NCBI RefSeq assembly: GCF_900142415.1
Contig: NZ_FRAU01000005.1
Location: forward strand, 223,854-287,853
Direction: 5' to 3'
Length of the DNA stretch: 64,000 nucleotides
Source: Rhodothermus profundi
GTDB lineage: Bacteria; Bacteroidota; Rhodothermia; Rhodothermales; Rhodothermaceae
In this document: in pieces, positions 50,469 through 60,201 of the stretch
How the letters are laid out: each line of letters begins with the position of its first letter
Numbering within the stretch: the first letter of the stretch is position 1
Notes under the pieces: generated by a model
The model's input: only the letters and a program-made list of their open reading frames with translations
Told to the model about the DNA's origin: nothing
Database searches by the model: none
Translations under genes and position numbers: made by a program

Positions 50469-52100
50469 ATGTCTTCTGTCAAACATAAGGCTGCAACCTC
50501 CAGCGACCGAGCTGTTCCACTCCTGCCCCCGGGCCAGCGCAAGGGACAACTGGAAGAATTGCTGGCCTTGCTTGATGTGCTGGAAGTCGTGCAGGCAGGC
50601 CTGAAAGATGGGTCAGCGGAGGCCTTCTCCTCCTTACAGCGTCTGCTGCAGGCGCTGCATGGAATTGCCCGGCGCTATCCTTCCCTTCGTCTACGCCAGG
50701 CTTTACAGGCAATCTCAGGGCACGCCCACCGAAATGACCCCAACGCCCTGGAACAACTGCTAAAGCAGCTTACCGACGTAGTGGCTGCCCTGCAGGAGAT
50801 CATTGAGCAGATGGCTATCCCCGAATCCCATCTACTGCTCATTGAGCCCGATGAAGAGACGGCTGCTCTGCTTCAAACCATGCTGACCGGACCTGGGCGA
50901 ACCGTTAGCGTAGCGCGCACCGCAGCCGAAGCACGTAATCTGCTGCAGCAGACGCCTGCCACGTTGATTATCATGGAACTGAACCTTCCCGACGAAGATG
51001 GACGCAACCTGTTGCTCTGGCTGCGCGGGCGCTCGCTAACAGCTTCCACCCCTGTCATTATCCTGTCGGATCGTACGGAGCCGCACGTCAAGGCAGAATG
51101 CTATGCCCTGGGAGCCGATGCCTACTTTGAAAAACCTTTTGATCCGGTCAATTTTATGGCGACCGTTACGGCCCACCTGACGCACCACACCGTACGACAC
51201 GGCGTTGATCCCCTGACCGGTGTGCTGGACCGCGCAGCCCTCGAAGAAGCCTTTCTGCACGCCCGCAAGGTCTATCCGCCCGATCGCTTCCCTATCTGCA
51301 TAGCCCTGATCGACTTCGATAATCTTCAGGCCATCAACCGCCGTCATGGTCCCGATCTTGCTGACGCGGTCCTCCAGCAAGGCGTGCAGCTTCTGGCTTC
51401 TGTCCTTCGTCCCTCTGATCTAATCGGTCGGTGGACCTCGGATACCTTTTGCGTCCTCTTTTTGAACACGCCCCTGGAAGAGGCCATGCGTTGCCTGGAA
51501 CGCGCGCTCATGGCACTGCGCCAGACGCCTTTCCAGGGGCATCAGGGCCAGCCCTTCTTTGCCACTTTTTCAGCCTGCGTGCTCCAAGTTCGCCCCTCAC
51601 ACGATTCGTTAGCCCAACTGGTTGCCGAAGCCCAGCGCTGCCTGGAACGCCTGGGAGACCGCCGGCAAGGGCGTCTCATCACACCGGAGACGACTATTAC
51701 CCCTGAAAAACGCCGAGTATTAGTAGTCGAAGACGATGAAGACATTGCGACGCTGATTCATTACCGGTTAACGCGCGACGGCTTTGAGGTCGTGCACTTT
51801 GCCAATGGGCGCGAAGCGCTCACGTGGGCCCGGCAAAACGTTGCCGATCTGGTTATCCTTGACCTCAAGTTACCTGGAATGGATGGGTTTGAACTTCTGC
51901 ACCACCTGCGCCAGCTTCCAGCATATACCGCAACGCCGATTATCATTCTGACCTGCCTGAACCAGGAGCAACATGTACTGCGGGGGTTCGAACTGGGGGC
52001 CGACGACTACATGGTCAAACCGTTCTCTCCGGTTGAGCTAAGCGCCCGGGTCCGTCGTCTTCTGGAACGCCATCCCACGCCTACCTCAATGGACGATTGA
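50469..52100 (+). CDS. Receiver - degenerate GGDEF - receiver regulatory protein
   Basis: 543 residues from the ATG at 50469 (an ATG 51 bases earlier is possible). N-terminal helical bundle (about 28-115), then receiver 1 (about 121-235), GGDEF fold (about 245-400, starting DPLTGVLDRAALEEAF), and receiver 2 (about 417-535). Receiver 1 has Glu170 (MELNLPDEDG) where the phospho-acceptor Asp should be. The GGDEF signature is TSDTF at 324-328, so it cannot make c-di-GMP. Receiver 2 keeps its acceptor Asp466 (ILDLKLPGMDG) and should be phosphorylated. It heads a four-gene operon for a surface polymer and probably acts by contact with the synthase. Confidence 0.9.
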   Translation: MSSVKHKAATSSDRAVPLLPPGQRKGQLEELLALLDVLEVVQAGLKDGSAEAFSSLQRLLQALHGIARRYPSLRLRQALQAISGHAHRNDPNALEQLLKQLTDVVAALQEIIEQMAIPESHLLLIEPDEETAALLQTMLTGPGRTVSVARTAAEARNLLQQTPATLIIMELNLPDEDGRNLLLWLRGRSLTASTPVIILSDRTEPHVKAECYALGADAYFEKPFDPVNFMATVTAHLTHHTVRHGVDPLTGVLDRAALEEAFLHARKVYPPDRFPICIALIDFDNLQAINRRHGPDLADAVLQQGVQLLASVLRPSDLIGRWTSDTFCVLFLNTPLEEAMRCLERALMALRQTPFQGHQGQPFFATFSACVLQVRPSHDSLAQLVAEAQRCLERLGDRRQGRLITPETTITPEKRRVLVVEDDEDIATLIHYRLTRDGFEVVHFANGREALTWARQNVADLVILDLKLPGMDGFELLHHLRQLPAYTATPIIILTCLNQEQHVLRGFELGADDYMVKPFSPVELSARVRRLLERHPTPTSMDD

Positions 52101-52118
52101 ACGGCTCGAACGTCTTCC

Positions 52119-53222
52119 ATGAAGTGGTTCGATCCGACACGCTTTTTCTCTCTTTCGTACGACGCCCTGCTCTTCCGCCTGGTGATCGATCTACTGATCG
52201 TGCTGTCGGGGCTGGCTTCAGGGCTTGTCGTGCTGGCCATCCTGCTACGCATTCGCAACGACCGGCTCCAGCAGACGCGCAAGCAACTGGAAGCAATGTG
52301 GCGACCGCTCCTGATGAAAGTGTTAATGGGAGAGTGCCCGCCTGCCGAGCTGCAACAGCGCATCGCTCCAGCGCACCGGTTCTTTTTTCTGGAATTTGTC
52401 TATCGCTACGCTCGTCGCGTGCAGGGTCAGGATTTCCAGACACTCTGCTTGTTGGCCCGTCCTTTCCTGCCCTATATCCGCGATGAACTGAAAAAAGCGG
52501 CGCCGGAAGAACGGGCACGACGACTTCAAATTCTGGGATTACTTGGGTTTGAAGACTACCAGGAGGATCTGATTGCCGCCCTGGACGATCCCTCTCCCCT
52601 GGTAGCTATTGTAGCGTTTCGGCAACTGGCGCGAGGCGACCGTCCCGAATTTGCTCCGCTACTGGTAGCCAAACTGGACCGCGTCCGGCACTTCAGTCAT
52701 GAAATGCTGGCTTCCCTTCTGGCCAGCATGGGTGGTTGCGTGTTGCCCCCGCTCCGGGAGATACTCCGCGACCCCTCGCAGCCTGCCTGGAGACGAGCTA
52801 TCGCCGCCAACGTACTGGCCCGCCTGAACGACGCGACAGCCGGTCCGCTGGCTGCGCAGGCGCTGCAAACCCCGGAGCTGCCCGGCGCCCTGCTCGTTGC
52901 CCTGCTGCGCCTGCTGGGCACGGTAGGCACCCCGGAAATGCTCCCCGTGCTCCGTGTCTATCTGACACACCCAGAGGAAGAAGTTCGCGCCGAAGCAGTT
53001 CGCGCCCTTGGTCAAATCGGAGGTTCGCAAGCCGTTCCGTTGTTGGTGAAAGCCCTGGACGATCCTTCCCCCTGGGTGGCGTTTTTTGCCGCCGCGGGTC
53101 TGCGTCGGGCCGGTCAGAACACCCTGCTCCGCCAGATTGCTAACAGCAAGCATCCGCGGCACGATCTTGTCCGTCAGGTCCTGGCCGAGGAACGACTACC
53201 CTCCGACACTGTCTCTCCATGA
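52119..53222 (+). CDS. Membrane-anchored HEAT-repeat protein
   Basis: 367 residues. One membrane helix near the N-terminus (VIDLLIVLSGLASGLVVLAIL at about 22-42) followed by a helical region (45-125) and five to six HEAT repeats (about 135-350, for example DDPSPLVAIVAFRQLARG, HPEEEVRAEAVRALGQIGG, DDPSPWVAFFAAAGLRRAG). HEAT solenoids bind proteins, so it could link the cytoplasmic regulator before it to the synthase after it. Its stop overlaps the GT2 start in an ATGA at 53219-53222. Confidence 0.88.
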   Translation: MKWFDPTRFFSLSYDALLFRLVIDLLIVLSGLASGLVVLAILLRIRNDRLQQTRKQLEAMWRPLLMKVLMGECPPAELQQRIAPAHRFFFLEFVYRYARRVQGQDFQTLCLLARPFLPYIRDELKKAAPEERARRLQILGLLGFEDYQEDLIAALDDPSPLVAIVAFRQLARGDRPEFAPLLVAKLDRVRHFSHEMLASLLASMGGCVLPPLREILRDPSQPAWRRAIAANVLARLNDATAGPLAAQALQTPELPGALLVALLRLLGTVGTPEMLPVLRVYLTHPEEEVRAEAVRALGQIGGSQAVPLLVKALDDPSPWVAFFAAAGLRRAGQNTLLRQIANSKHPRHDLVRQVLAEERLPSDTVSP

Positions 53223-54628
53223 AAGAGGCTTTCCTGGCTTTTCTTGCAGTTTTTCACGGAATTGTCCTGGTGTACTATGTGGTGCTCAACGGGTATTATC
53301 TGATCACCAGTCTGTTTGCATTCTGGGCGCTTCGTCGCCATGCTCGCCGCGAAGCCTCTATGGATATCGACGACCTGATTGCCACAGCCGGTGCTCCCGC
53401 TGTAACGCTCATCGTGCCCACCTATAACGAAGCAGCTACCATTGAAGAAGCCTGCCGCTCGCTGCTCAGCCTTCAATATCCGGAGTATGAAATCCTGATC
53501 GTCAATGACGGCTCTACCGACAACACCCTGGAGGTGCTACGCCAGACCTATCACCTTATCCCGACTCCCCGGTACCCCCTGGCCCGCATTCCAACAGCCC
53601 GCGTGCGCGCGACCTATCAGAGCCGCACCCATCCTAACCTGTGGGTCATTGACAAAGAAAACGGTAAACGAGCCGACGCAATCAATGCGGGCATCAACTT
53701 TTGTCGCACGCCCCTGCTCTGCATTGTAGATGCCGATGGGATTCTGGAACGCGACGCCCTGATTCGCATTGTTCGTCCCTTCCTTGAGGATGACCGGACG
53801 ATCGCGACCGGAGGGATCATCCGAATTGTCAATGGCTGCGTGGTCCGGGATGGCGTTGTACAGGAAGTGCGCCTGCCTCGAAATATGCTGGCCAAGTTTC
53901 AGGTATTGGAATACCTGCGGGCCTTTCTGGCTGGCCGCGTCGGATGGGATGCCTTAAAGATTATGCTGCTCATTTCCGGTGCTTTTGGCATGTTTCGCCG
54001 ATCCCTGGTGGTCGCTGTGGGCGGTCTGGCGCGCGACAGCATCGGAGAAGACCTGGAGCTGACCGTTCGCCTGCATCGCTACTGCCGAGAACGGGGCCTG
54101 CCCTATGCGATCCATTTTGTCCCAGACCCTGTAGCCTGGACGGAAGTGCCAGAAACAATCGCAACTCTGGGGCGACAACGCGACCGCTGGCATCGAGGAT
54201 TGATCGACACCATGCGGCGTCATCTTCGCCTGCTGCTCAATCCACGTTATGGCCGCATTGGTATGGTCGCCTTCCCATACTTTTTCTTTTTTGAGATGAT
54301 AGGCCCGCTGATTGAGTTTATGGGATACATTGTCTTTACCGTAGTGCTGCTGCTGGGCCTTGCTCACCTGCCTTTTGTGCTGCTGTTTCTGACGGTTACC
54401 ATCCTGTTAGGAGCCGTAATTTCTTTTGCAGCCGTAGGGCTGGAAGAACTGAGCTTTCGCCGCTACCCACGCATTCGAGACCTGCTGGAGCTATTTTTAC
54501 TGGCCTTTCTGGAGAACTTTGGCTATCGCCAGCTGCACACCTACTTTCGGTTTCGGGGCTTTATTTCCTACTTCCGGGGCCAGACCGGCTGGGGTCATAT
54601 GGAACGAAAAGGATTCCAAACAGCCTGA
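53219..54628 (+). CDS. Processive GT2 glycosyltransferase (PgaC/BcsA-like)
   Basis: 469 residues. N-terminal membrane helix (about 10-35), GT2 domain with VPTYNEAATIEEA near 66, VNDGSTDNT near 98, DADG (DxD) near 167, the catalytic Asp in GEDLEL near 280 and QRDRWHRG near 322, then four C-terminal membrane helices (about 350-440). The Q-x-x-R-W motif marks enzymes that build long beta-linked polymers such as poly-N-acetylglucosamine or glucan. There is no PilZ domain. It is translationally coupled to the HEAT gene. Confidence 0.94.
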   Translation: MKEAFLAFLAVFHGIVLVYYVVLNGYYLITSLFAFWALRRHARREASMDIDDLIATAGAPAVTLIVPTYNEAATIEEACRSLLSLQYPEYEILIVNDGSTDNTLEVLRQTYHLIPTPRYPLARIPTARVRATYQSRTHPNLWVIDKENGKRADAINAGINFCRTPLLCIVDADGILERDALIRIVRPFLEDDRTIATGGIIRIVNGCVVRDGVVQEVRLPRNMLAKFQVLEYLRAFLAGRVGWDALKIMLLISGAFGMFRRSLVVAVGGLARDSIGEDLELTVRLHRYCRERGLPYAIHFVPDPVAWTEVPETIATLGRQRDRWHRGLIDTMRRHLRLLLNPRYGRIGMVAFPYFFFFEMIGPLIEFMGYIVFTVVLLLGLAHLPFVLLFLTVTILLGAVISFAAVGLEELSFRRYPRIRDLLELFLLAFLENFGYRQLHTYFRFRGFISYFRGQTGWGHMERKGFQTA

Positions 54629-54633
54629 TACCC

Positions 54634-55383
54634 ATGCGCTTGCTGCTTGCCATTGGCCTGGGATACCTGATGGTGCTTCCATCAGTTGCACAGAAACAGT
54701 CCCATTGGCACCTCTTCACGTTTTACTCCTACGAAGCCCTCAACCAGCAGCGCCCAGCCTGGCACGTGTGGCACCTTGGACTTCAACGGCGTCTTGCCCG
54801 TCAGACCGTGATCGCCGATGTTACCGTGCACCAGCGATTCAACCGACGCGACGTAGCCTGGGCGCTCGATAGCTGGTCTACCCTGTGGTCAAAAGCCTAC
54901 GGCAACCTGCGGCTGCAGTATGCGCCAACCCCGCAGTTTTTACCCGCTGCAGAGGTTTATCTTGAACTCTATCAGGGCCTGGGAGCCTGGGAAGTGGCGC
55001 TTTCCGCACGCTCGCGCTTCTTTTCGGACAATACGGTGCCTACCCTGGGACTGGCCCTGGCGCGCTATGAAGCCAACTGGTACCTGCGTACCCGTACCAT
55101 GCTGACGACCCTGGCAGGCCACCTGAACTGGACGCAGACGTTTATGGCCCGCCGCTACTGGCGTCCTCCTCAGGAGTTTATAGATCTGCAGGTGGGGATA
55201 GGCCGCGGCGTAGAAATCATTGACGTGGGGCCCGTGCTGCAGGCTGTTCGCACCTACTTCGTGGCCATCCGCCTGCAACGGTTCCTAAGGCCCTCCCTGG
55301 GCATCTCGGTCGGGCTTACCTACAGCAACGACGACCTGTTTACGCGGCGAGGCATTCTGCTGGGATTGCTACAGCGCTGGTAG
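54634..55383 (+). CDS. YaiO-type outer-membrane beta-barrel protein
   Basis: 249 residues with a signal peptide (LLLAIGLGYLMVLPSVAQ). The rest is alternating strands rich in Trp, Tyr and Arg, ending in an aromatic residue (LLQRW). The pattern of matching strands (WHVWHLGLQRRLARQTVIADVTVHQRF, in part) is that of YaiO/PgaA-C-terminal barrels. It starts 5 bases after the synthase and would be the exit for its polymer. It is convergent with floA, 3 bases apart. Confidence 0.8.
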   Translation: MRLLLAIGLGYLMVLPSVAQKQSHWHLFTFYSYEALNQQRPAWHVWHLGLQRRLARQTVIADVTVHQRFNRRDVAWALDSWSTLWSKAYGNLRLQYAPTPQFLPAAEVYLELYQGLGAWEVALSARSRFFSDNTVPTLGLALARYEANWYLRTRTMLTTLAGHLNWTQTFMARRYWRPPQEFIDLQVGIGRGVEIIDVGPVLQAVRTYFVAIRLQRFLRPSLGISVGLTYSNDDLFTRRGILLGLLQRW

Positions 55384-55386
55384 CGC

Positions 55387-56376
55387 TCACGCGCCCTCGG
55401 CTTCTTCCTCGGAAGCCCCTCCAATCGCCCGGCGCATTTCAGTGTCGGCTTGAATATTGCGCAGGTTGTAGTAGTCGAGCACGCCCAGATTGCCCTTGCG
55501 AAGCGCTTCGGCAATGGCCTTGGGGATTTCCGCTTCGGCCTCAACCACCTTGGCGCGCATCTCCTGCACCAGCGCCCGCATTTCCTGCTCACGCGCTACA
55601 GCGGCTGCCCGCCGCTCTTCGGCCTTGGCCCGGGCCACGCGCAGGTCCGCTTCCGCCTGATCGGTTTGCAGCTTGGCCCCGATGTTTTCGCCTACGTCCA
55701 CGTCGGCAATATCGATTGACAGAATTTCAAAGGCCGTGCCGGCGTCCAGTCCTTTTTCGAGCACCGTTTTCGAGATACGATCTGGATTTTCCAGCACTTC
55801 CTTGTGCGTTTCTGCCGACCCGATAGTTGACACGATGCCTTCGCCTACGCGGGCGATGATGGTTTCCTCTCCAGCACCGCCTACCAGACGTTCAATGTCA
55901 GCGCGCACGGTTACCCGTGCAATGGCCCGGACCTGAATGCCATCTTTCGCGACGGCCGAAACCGGGGGTGTTTCAATCACTTTGGGATTGACCGACACCT
56001 GCACGGCCTCGTACACGTCGCGTCCGGCCAGATCAATCGCAGCAGCCCGTTCAAAGCTCAGGTCAATATTCGCTTTATCTGCCGAAATCAACGCATTGAC
56101 AACCTTTTGCACGTTACCACCGGCCAGGTAGTGCGCTTCAAGCTGAGCGGTTTCCAGATGAATTCCTGCTTTATGCGCGGTAATTAGAGGCTTAACAATC
56201 ACGTGCGGCGGCACTTTGCGCAGCCGCATGCCCACCAGATCACGCACCAGTTTGAGCCGAACGCCTGAAAAGTAGGCGGTAATCCAGAGGCCGACCGGCA
56301 CAAAGTAGAAAAACAGGGCCACACCTGCCACGATCAGAATCAGCAGGATCAGGCCAGACGAGAATAGCAGTTCCAT
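55387..56376 (-). CDS. floA: Flotillin-like protein FloA
   Basis: 329 residues. A hydrophobic re-entrant or membrane segment ([27 protein letters not shown] at 6-32) is followed by an SPFH-like domain and a helical Glu/Ala-repeat region (about 235-305). This is the YqfA/FloA branch, which organises membrane microdomains. AGGAGG stands 7 bases before the ATG, one of the best ribosome sites in the window. No NfeD partner is next to it. Confidence 0.93.
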   Translation of the reverse strand: MELLFSSGLILLILIVAGVALFFYFVPVGLWITAYFSGVRLKLVRDLVGMRLRKVPPHVIVKPLITAHKAGIHLETAQLEAHYLAGGNVQKVVNALISADKANIDLSFERAAAIDLAGRDVYEAVQVSVNPKVIETPPVSAVAKDGIQVRAIARVTVRADIERLVGGAGEETIIARVGEGIVSTIGSAETHKEVLENPDRISKTVLEKGLDAGTAFEILSIDIADVDVGENIGAKLQTDQAEADLRVARAKAEERRAAAVAREQEMRALVQEMRAKVVEAEAEIPKAIAEALRKGNLGVLDYYNLRNIQADTEMRRAIGGASEEEAEGA

Positions 56377-56455
56377 GGCGACCTCCTAAAAAATTAGCCG
56401 CGGGTGCTGTAAGCTACCACGCGGCATGTACGAGCGCAACAGCCCAGAAGTTGCT

Positions 56456-56965
56456 TCAGCGTGCCGTTGTCTTTCGATAGTCTCCGCTGGCGCCTCCGGT
56501 TTTAGCCAACAACTGAATATCTGTGATAACAATCTCCTTAGAGAGCGACTTGCACATGTCGTAGATCGTCAGCGCTGCAATGGAGACCGCCGTCAGCGCC
56601 TCCATCTCCACGCCTGTGGGTCCAGTTGCCTTGGTGTAGGCGCGAATTTCAATACTGTTGGTTTCCTGGTTAGGCTTCAGCTCCAGGTCAATGGCGGTCA
56701 GGTTAACGTGATGGCAGAGTGGAATCAGGAGGCTGGTCTGCTTGGCCCCCATGATGCCCGCAAGCTGTGCGACCGTCAGCACATCCCCTTTCCGCACCTC
56801 ATGGGCCGTGATGGCCCGCAGCACTTCGGGTGGCACGACCACGCGTCCGCTTGCTACGGCAGTCCGCACGGTTGGCCCCTTGGCTGAGACATCCACCATA
56901 CGCACCCCGCCTTCCGGATCCAGGTGCGTCAGCGCATACGAGGGCGTCTGCAGTTCCTCCGGCAT
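56456..56965 (-). CDS. moaC: Cyclic pyranopterin monophosphate synthase MoaC
   Basis: 169 residues. It forms cyclic pyranopterin monophosphate, the second step of molybdenum cofactor synthesis. LTHLDPEGGVRMVDVSAK near 14, KGDVLTVAQLAGIMGAK near 60, the active-site LCHHVNLT near 83 and the KALTIYDMCK-like AALTIYDMCKSLSK with KTGGASGDY at the end are all intact. No other moa gene is beside it. Confidence 0.96.
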   Translation of the reverse strand: MPEELQTPSYALTHLDPEGGVRMVDVSAKGPTVRTAVASGRVVVPPEVLRAITAHEVRKGDVLTVAQLAGIMGAKQTSLLIPLCHHVNLTAIDLELKPNQETNSIEIRAYTKATGPTGVEMEALTAVSIAALTIYDMCKSLSKEIVITDIQLLAKTGGASGDYRKTTAR

Positions 56966-57046
56966 TGCGGTTCTGATTTTGGTTGCGGGCTATGAAAAGT
57001 ATCGTCGTCAATACTGGCCGAATAAACAGCCAACCCGAAAGGAAGT

Positions 57047-58744
57047 TCACCGCGGAGCAGGACACAGCGCAGCAGCTTCCGGATCGGCATAGACGCATTG
57101 GCCGCCCAGAAAGGTCGCCAGCACGCGTGTCTGGAGAATTTGCGCTGGCGGCACGGTCATAATGTCGTGTGAAAGCACGACGAAATCGGCATACTTACCG
57201 GGCGTCAGCGAGCCCAGCTCATGCTCTTGAAACGCCGCATAGGCAGCGTCCAGGGTAAAGGCCCGCAGTGCTTCTTCGCGCGTAAGCCGCTGCTCGGGAT
57301 ACCAGCCACCCTCCGGCCAGCCATCGGCGTCTTGCCGCGTAATAGCTGCATAAAACCCCAGCAGCGGATTGACCGACTCAACCGGAAAGTCGGATCCAAA
57401 AGCCAGGCGCACGCCATGCTGCAGCAACGTGCGCCAGGCGTACGCCCCCTGCACGCGCTCAGGGCCAAGCCGGTCTTCGGCCCAGTACATATCGCTGGTA
57501 GCGTGCGTGGGTTGCATCGACGCGATTATGTTCAGTTGTGCAAAGCGAGCAAAATCTTCGGGTGCAATTACCTGCGCGTGCTCTACCCGATGGCGTCCCA
57601 CCGTGCGCCCCAGCGTCTGCAAAGCCTTCTCGTAAACATCCAGCACCACACGTACGCCCCGATCACCGATAGCATGCGTGTTGACCTGAAAGCCACATTG
57701 CATAGCCCGCGCGACCATCTGCGCAAACGCTTCCGGCTCATAGCGTAGCAGTCCCCGATTACCGGGATCATCGCTATAGTCGGCCAGCAGGGCGGCCCCT
57801 CGGCTTCCCAGCGCTCCGTCAATGTACAGCTTGACCGAACGCACCGTCAGACGCCCGCCATAATTCAACAACGGTCCCTGAGCGCAGAAGTGCTGAAACG
57901 CCTCTCCCAGCCCATCCACCATCACATACAGACGTAACGTAAGCGTCCCGGCATCTACTGCCTGCTGGTAGCGCCGGATCGTCGCCAGGCTGGTGCCAGC
58001 ATCATGCACCCCTGTCAACCCGAAACGATTGGCCTCGGCAACAGCCCGGCGCAGCGCCTCGTCCAACTCGGCTTCTGAAGGCGGCGGAATGTGCCGCGCT
58101 ATCAGATCCATAGCTGCGTCGATAAACACACCGGTCGGACGTCCCTCGGCATCCCGCACGATGTGTCCCCCTTCGGGGTCTGGAACGGCTTCTGTCAGCA
58201 GGGCCGGGTAGGCCCTGCGGATGGCAGCGGTGTTTGCCCAGGCGGCATGCCCGTCAATGCGCACCAGCCAGACGGGCCGTTCTGGAAAGACCGCGTCCAG
58301 CATCTGGCGGGTGGGGAATTCTTTGACCGGCCAGTCGTTTTGATCCCAGCCACGTCCCAGCAGCCAGGCATCCCGGGGCAACTGCTGCGCAAACGTCTCC
58401 AGCCGCTCCAGAATCTCCTGGACGGAACGCGTGCCCGTCAGATCGGCCCGCATGCGGTTCAGGCCCAGCCCCATCAGATGCGCATGGGCATCGATAAACC
58501 CGGGTACTACCACGCGTCCTTCCAGATCAATATGGGGAGCATCGGGGTAGACATCTGTAAGCTGGGCCGTGGTACCAACCATCAGGATGCGGTCGCCTCG
58601 AACCGCCATCGCCTCGGCCACCGGCTGGGCCGGGTCGACCGTGTACAACCGTCCGTTGATCAGCACATAGTCGGCCTGCCCCTGCGCCTGGCGGGTGCTT
58701 ACAAGCATGGCGCCCATCGCCAGCAAGATGTAGGCATACTTCAT
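57047..58744 (-). CDS. Exported amidohydrolase (YtcJ-like)
   Basis: 565 residues with a signal peptide (YILLAMGAMLVSTRQAQG). Metal-dependent amidohydrolase family 3: GFIDAHAHL near 78 gives two His ligands; the mid-chain Lys is not evident; NTHAIGDRG near 355, EHAQVI near 385 and FGSDFPVE near 447 complete the site. These enzymes hydrolyse amides or N-formyl groups; the substrate is unknown. Its start overlaps the dtd stop by one base. Confidence 0.88.
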   Translation of the reverse strand: MKYAYILLAMGAMLVSTRQAQGQADYVLINGRLYTVDPAQPVAEAMAVRGDRILMVGTTAQLTDVYPDAPHIDLEGRVVVPGFIDAHAHLMGLGLNRMRADLTGTRSVQEILERLETFAQQLPRDAWLLGRGWDQNDWPVKEFPTRQMLDAVFPERPVWLVRIDGHAAWANTAAIRRAYPALLTEAVPDPEGGHIVRDAEGRPTGVFIDAAMDLIARHIPPPSEAELDEALRRAVAEANRFGLTGVHDAGTSLATIRRYQQAVDAGTLTLRLYVMVDGLGEAFQHFCAQGPLLNYGGRLTVRSVKLYIDGALGSRGAALLADYSDDPGNRGLLRYEPEAFAQMVARAMQCGFQVNTHAIGDRGVRVVLDVYEKALQTLGRTVGRHRVEHAQVIAPEDFARFAQLNIIASMQPTHATSDMYWAEDRLGPERVQGAYAWRTLLQHGVRLAFGSDFPVESVNPLLGFYAAITRQDADGWPEGGWYPEQRLTREEALRAFTLDAAYAAFQEHELGSLTPGKYADFVVLSHDIMTVPPAQILQTRVLATFLGGQCVYADPEAAALCPAPR

Positions 58745-59202
58745 CAGGATCCTGCTTTTGGCTTGCGTTCTACCCAGAGCGTTACCGGCCCATCATTTAC
58801 CAGACGTACCCGCATCATAGCCCCGAAGATACCGGTCGGCACAGGCCTGCCCAGCGCTTTTGCCAGTTGCTCCACAAAGTACCGGTAAAGCGGCTCCGCC
58901 TTTTCAGGCGGGGCCGACTCGGTAAACGACGGTCGATGTCCGCGCGAGGCATCCCCATAGAGCGTAAACTGGGACACGACCAGCGCCTCTCCCTGCACAT
59001 CACGCAGCGAACGGTTCATTCTTCCGCTTTCATCCGAAAAGATACGCAGGTTGGCGCACTTGCGGGCCAACCAGTCGGCTTCTGCCCGAGTATCGTGCCG
59101 GTGCACGCCCAGCAGAATGAGCAACCCCGGTCCAATAGCACCGGTGATCTGGCCGTTCACTTCCACAGATGCTTCGGAGACGCGCTGCACGAGAGCAACC
59201 AT
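58744..59202 (-). CDS. dtd: D-aminoacyl-tRNA deacylase
   Basis: 152 residues from the ATG at 59202, which gives [18 protein letters not shown], the usual start; an upstream start overlapping rdgB is rejected. It removes D-amino acids (and glycine) from mischarged t[20 protein letters not shown] near 75 holds the SQF.L and the GxRPSF catalytic stretch; the cross-subunit GP of [10 protein letters not shown] near 138 is present. It starts 2 bases after rdgB. Confidence 0.95.
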   Translation of the reverse strand: MVALVQRVSEASVEVNGQITGAIGPGLLILLGVHRHDTRAEADWLARKCANLRIFSDESGRMNRSLRDVQGEALVVSQFTLYGDASRGHRPSFTESAPPEKAEPLYRYFVEQLAKALGRPVPTGIFGAMMRVRLVNDGPVTLWVERKPKAGS

Positions 59203-59204
59203 CT

Positions 59205-59825
59205 TCACCTGGACTGTTCCTTCAACCATTGGTGCAGAAAGCTAACAAATGCCCGCAACGCCTGCCCTCGATGACTGAGGCGGTTTTTCTCTTCCATGGA
59301 CATTTCAGCAAATGTTTGCGTATGCCCCTCCGGCACGAACAGGGGATCGTACCCGAATCCGCCACAGCCGCGCGCCTCTTCTACAATCCAACCTGGACAG
59401 ACCCCCTCAAACAGGTAGAACGTACGGGCGTCTGGCGCAAAAGCCAGCACCGTTCGGAAGCGGGCGCGGCGGTTTTTCATGCCCTGCAGCCGCTGCAGCA
59501 GCAACGCCCGATTGTCGGCATCGGTCGCTTTCGGACCGGCAAAACGCGCAGAGTGCACCCCCGGCGCCCCTCCCAGCGCTTCTACCTCCAGACCGGTGTC
59601 GTCGGCCAGCGTTGGCAATCCCGTAAACGCCTGCAACGCCCGGGCTTTTCGGATCGCATTACCCTCCAACGTGGCCGCATCTTCAATCACTTCTGGAGCG
59701 CCCGGAAACTCTGCAGCGGCGCGCAGCGTGATCGGAAGATCCGCCAGAAGCTTCCGCAATTCAGCCAGCTTGCCTGGATTGCGCGTGGCCAGCACGAGCG
59801 TAATAGCGGGTCGAGATTTTTCCAT
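59205..59825 (-). CDS. rdgB: dITP/XTP pyrophosphatase (RdgB/HAM1)
   Basis: 206 residues. It removes non-canonical purine triphosphates. [17 protein letters not shown] near 11, [21 protein letters not shown] near 74 (in part), [12 protein letters not shown] near 155 and [11 protein letters not shown] near 181 are the standard segments. First gene of rdgB-dtd-amidohydrolase, which are coupled by 2-base and 1-base junctions. Confidence 0.97.
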   Translation of the reverse strand: MEKSRPAITLVLATRNPGKLAELRKLLADLPITLRAAAEFPGAPEVIEDAATLEGNAIRKARALQAFTGLPTLADDTGLEVEALGGAPGVHSARFAGPKATDADNRALLLQRLQGMKNRRARFRTVLAFAPDARTFYLFEGVCPGWIVEEARGCGGFGYDPLFVPEGHTQTFAEMSMEEKNRLSHRGQALRAFVSFLHQWLKEQSR

Positions 59826-59975
59826 GAATGGTCGAACAACCTGCCATTTAACAGAGGTTTCATGGGGATCAGGTCGAAACCTCCGAACGCTTTGCTTGTT
59901 GCAGCACCTGCTGTTTACGAACGATGGCTTTTAATTTAACGAACGGAATCTCAAAACCAAACAAACGGAGGTACC

Positions 59976-60176
59976 TTGGCACGCCCAGGCGTTGGTATCA
60001 AAGTACGAGAGAACGAACCGATCGACCGCGTTCTGCGTCGCTTTAAACGCGCGGTCAACCGCAGCAAGGTATTGCGGGAGTATCGCCAGCATATGTTCTA
60101 CATCAAGCCCTCAGAACGGCGGCGCATCGAGCGCCAGAAGGCGCTGCGCAATGCACGTCGGCATTCTCAGTCCTGA
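59976..60176 (+). CDS. rpsU: Small ribosomal subunit protein bS21
   Basis: 66 residues, very basic. [23 protein letters not shown] leads to [18 protein letters not shown] and an Arg-rich tail. The start is TTG, not ATG, with CGGAGG six bases upstream, a strong anti-anti-Shine-Dalgarno match. In Bacteroidota bS21 helps hide the 16S anti-Shine-Dalgarno, and a strong site on rpsU is thought to let the cell sense bS21 shortage; that fits here but is an inference for this phylum. A good terminator follows. Confidence 0.93.
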   Translation: MARPGVGIKVRENEPIDRVLRRFKRAVNRSKVLREYRQHMFYIKPSERRRIERQKALRNARRHSQS

Positions 60177-60201
60177 CCCATTGGTAGAACGCACCACGGA
60201 G

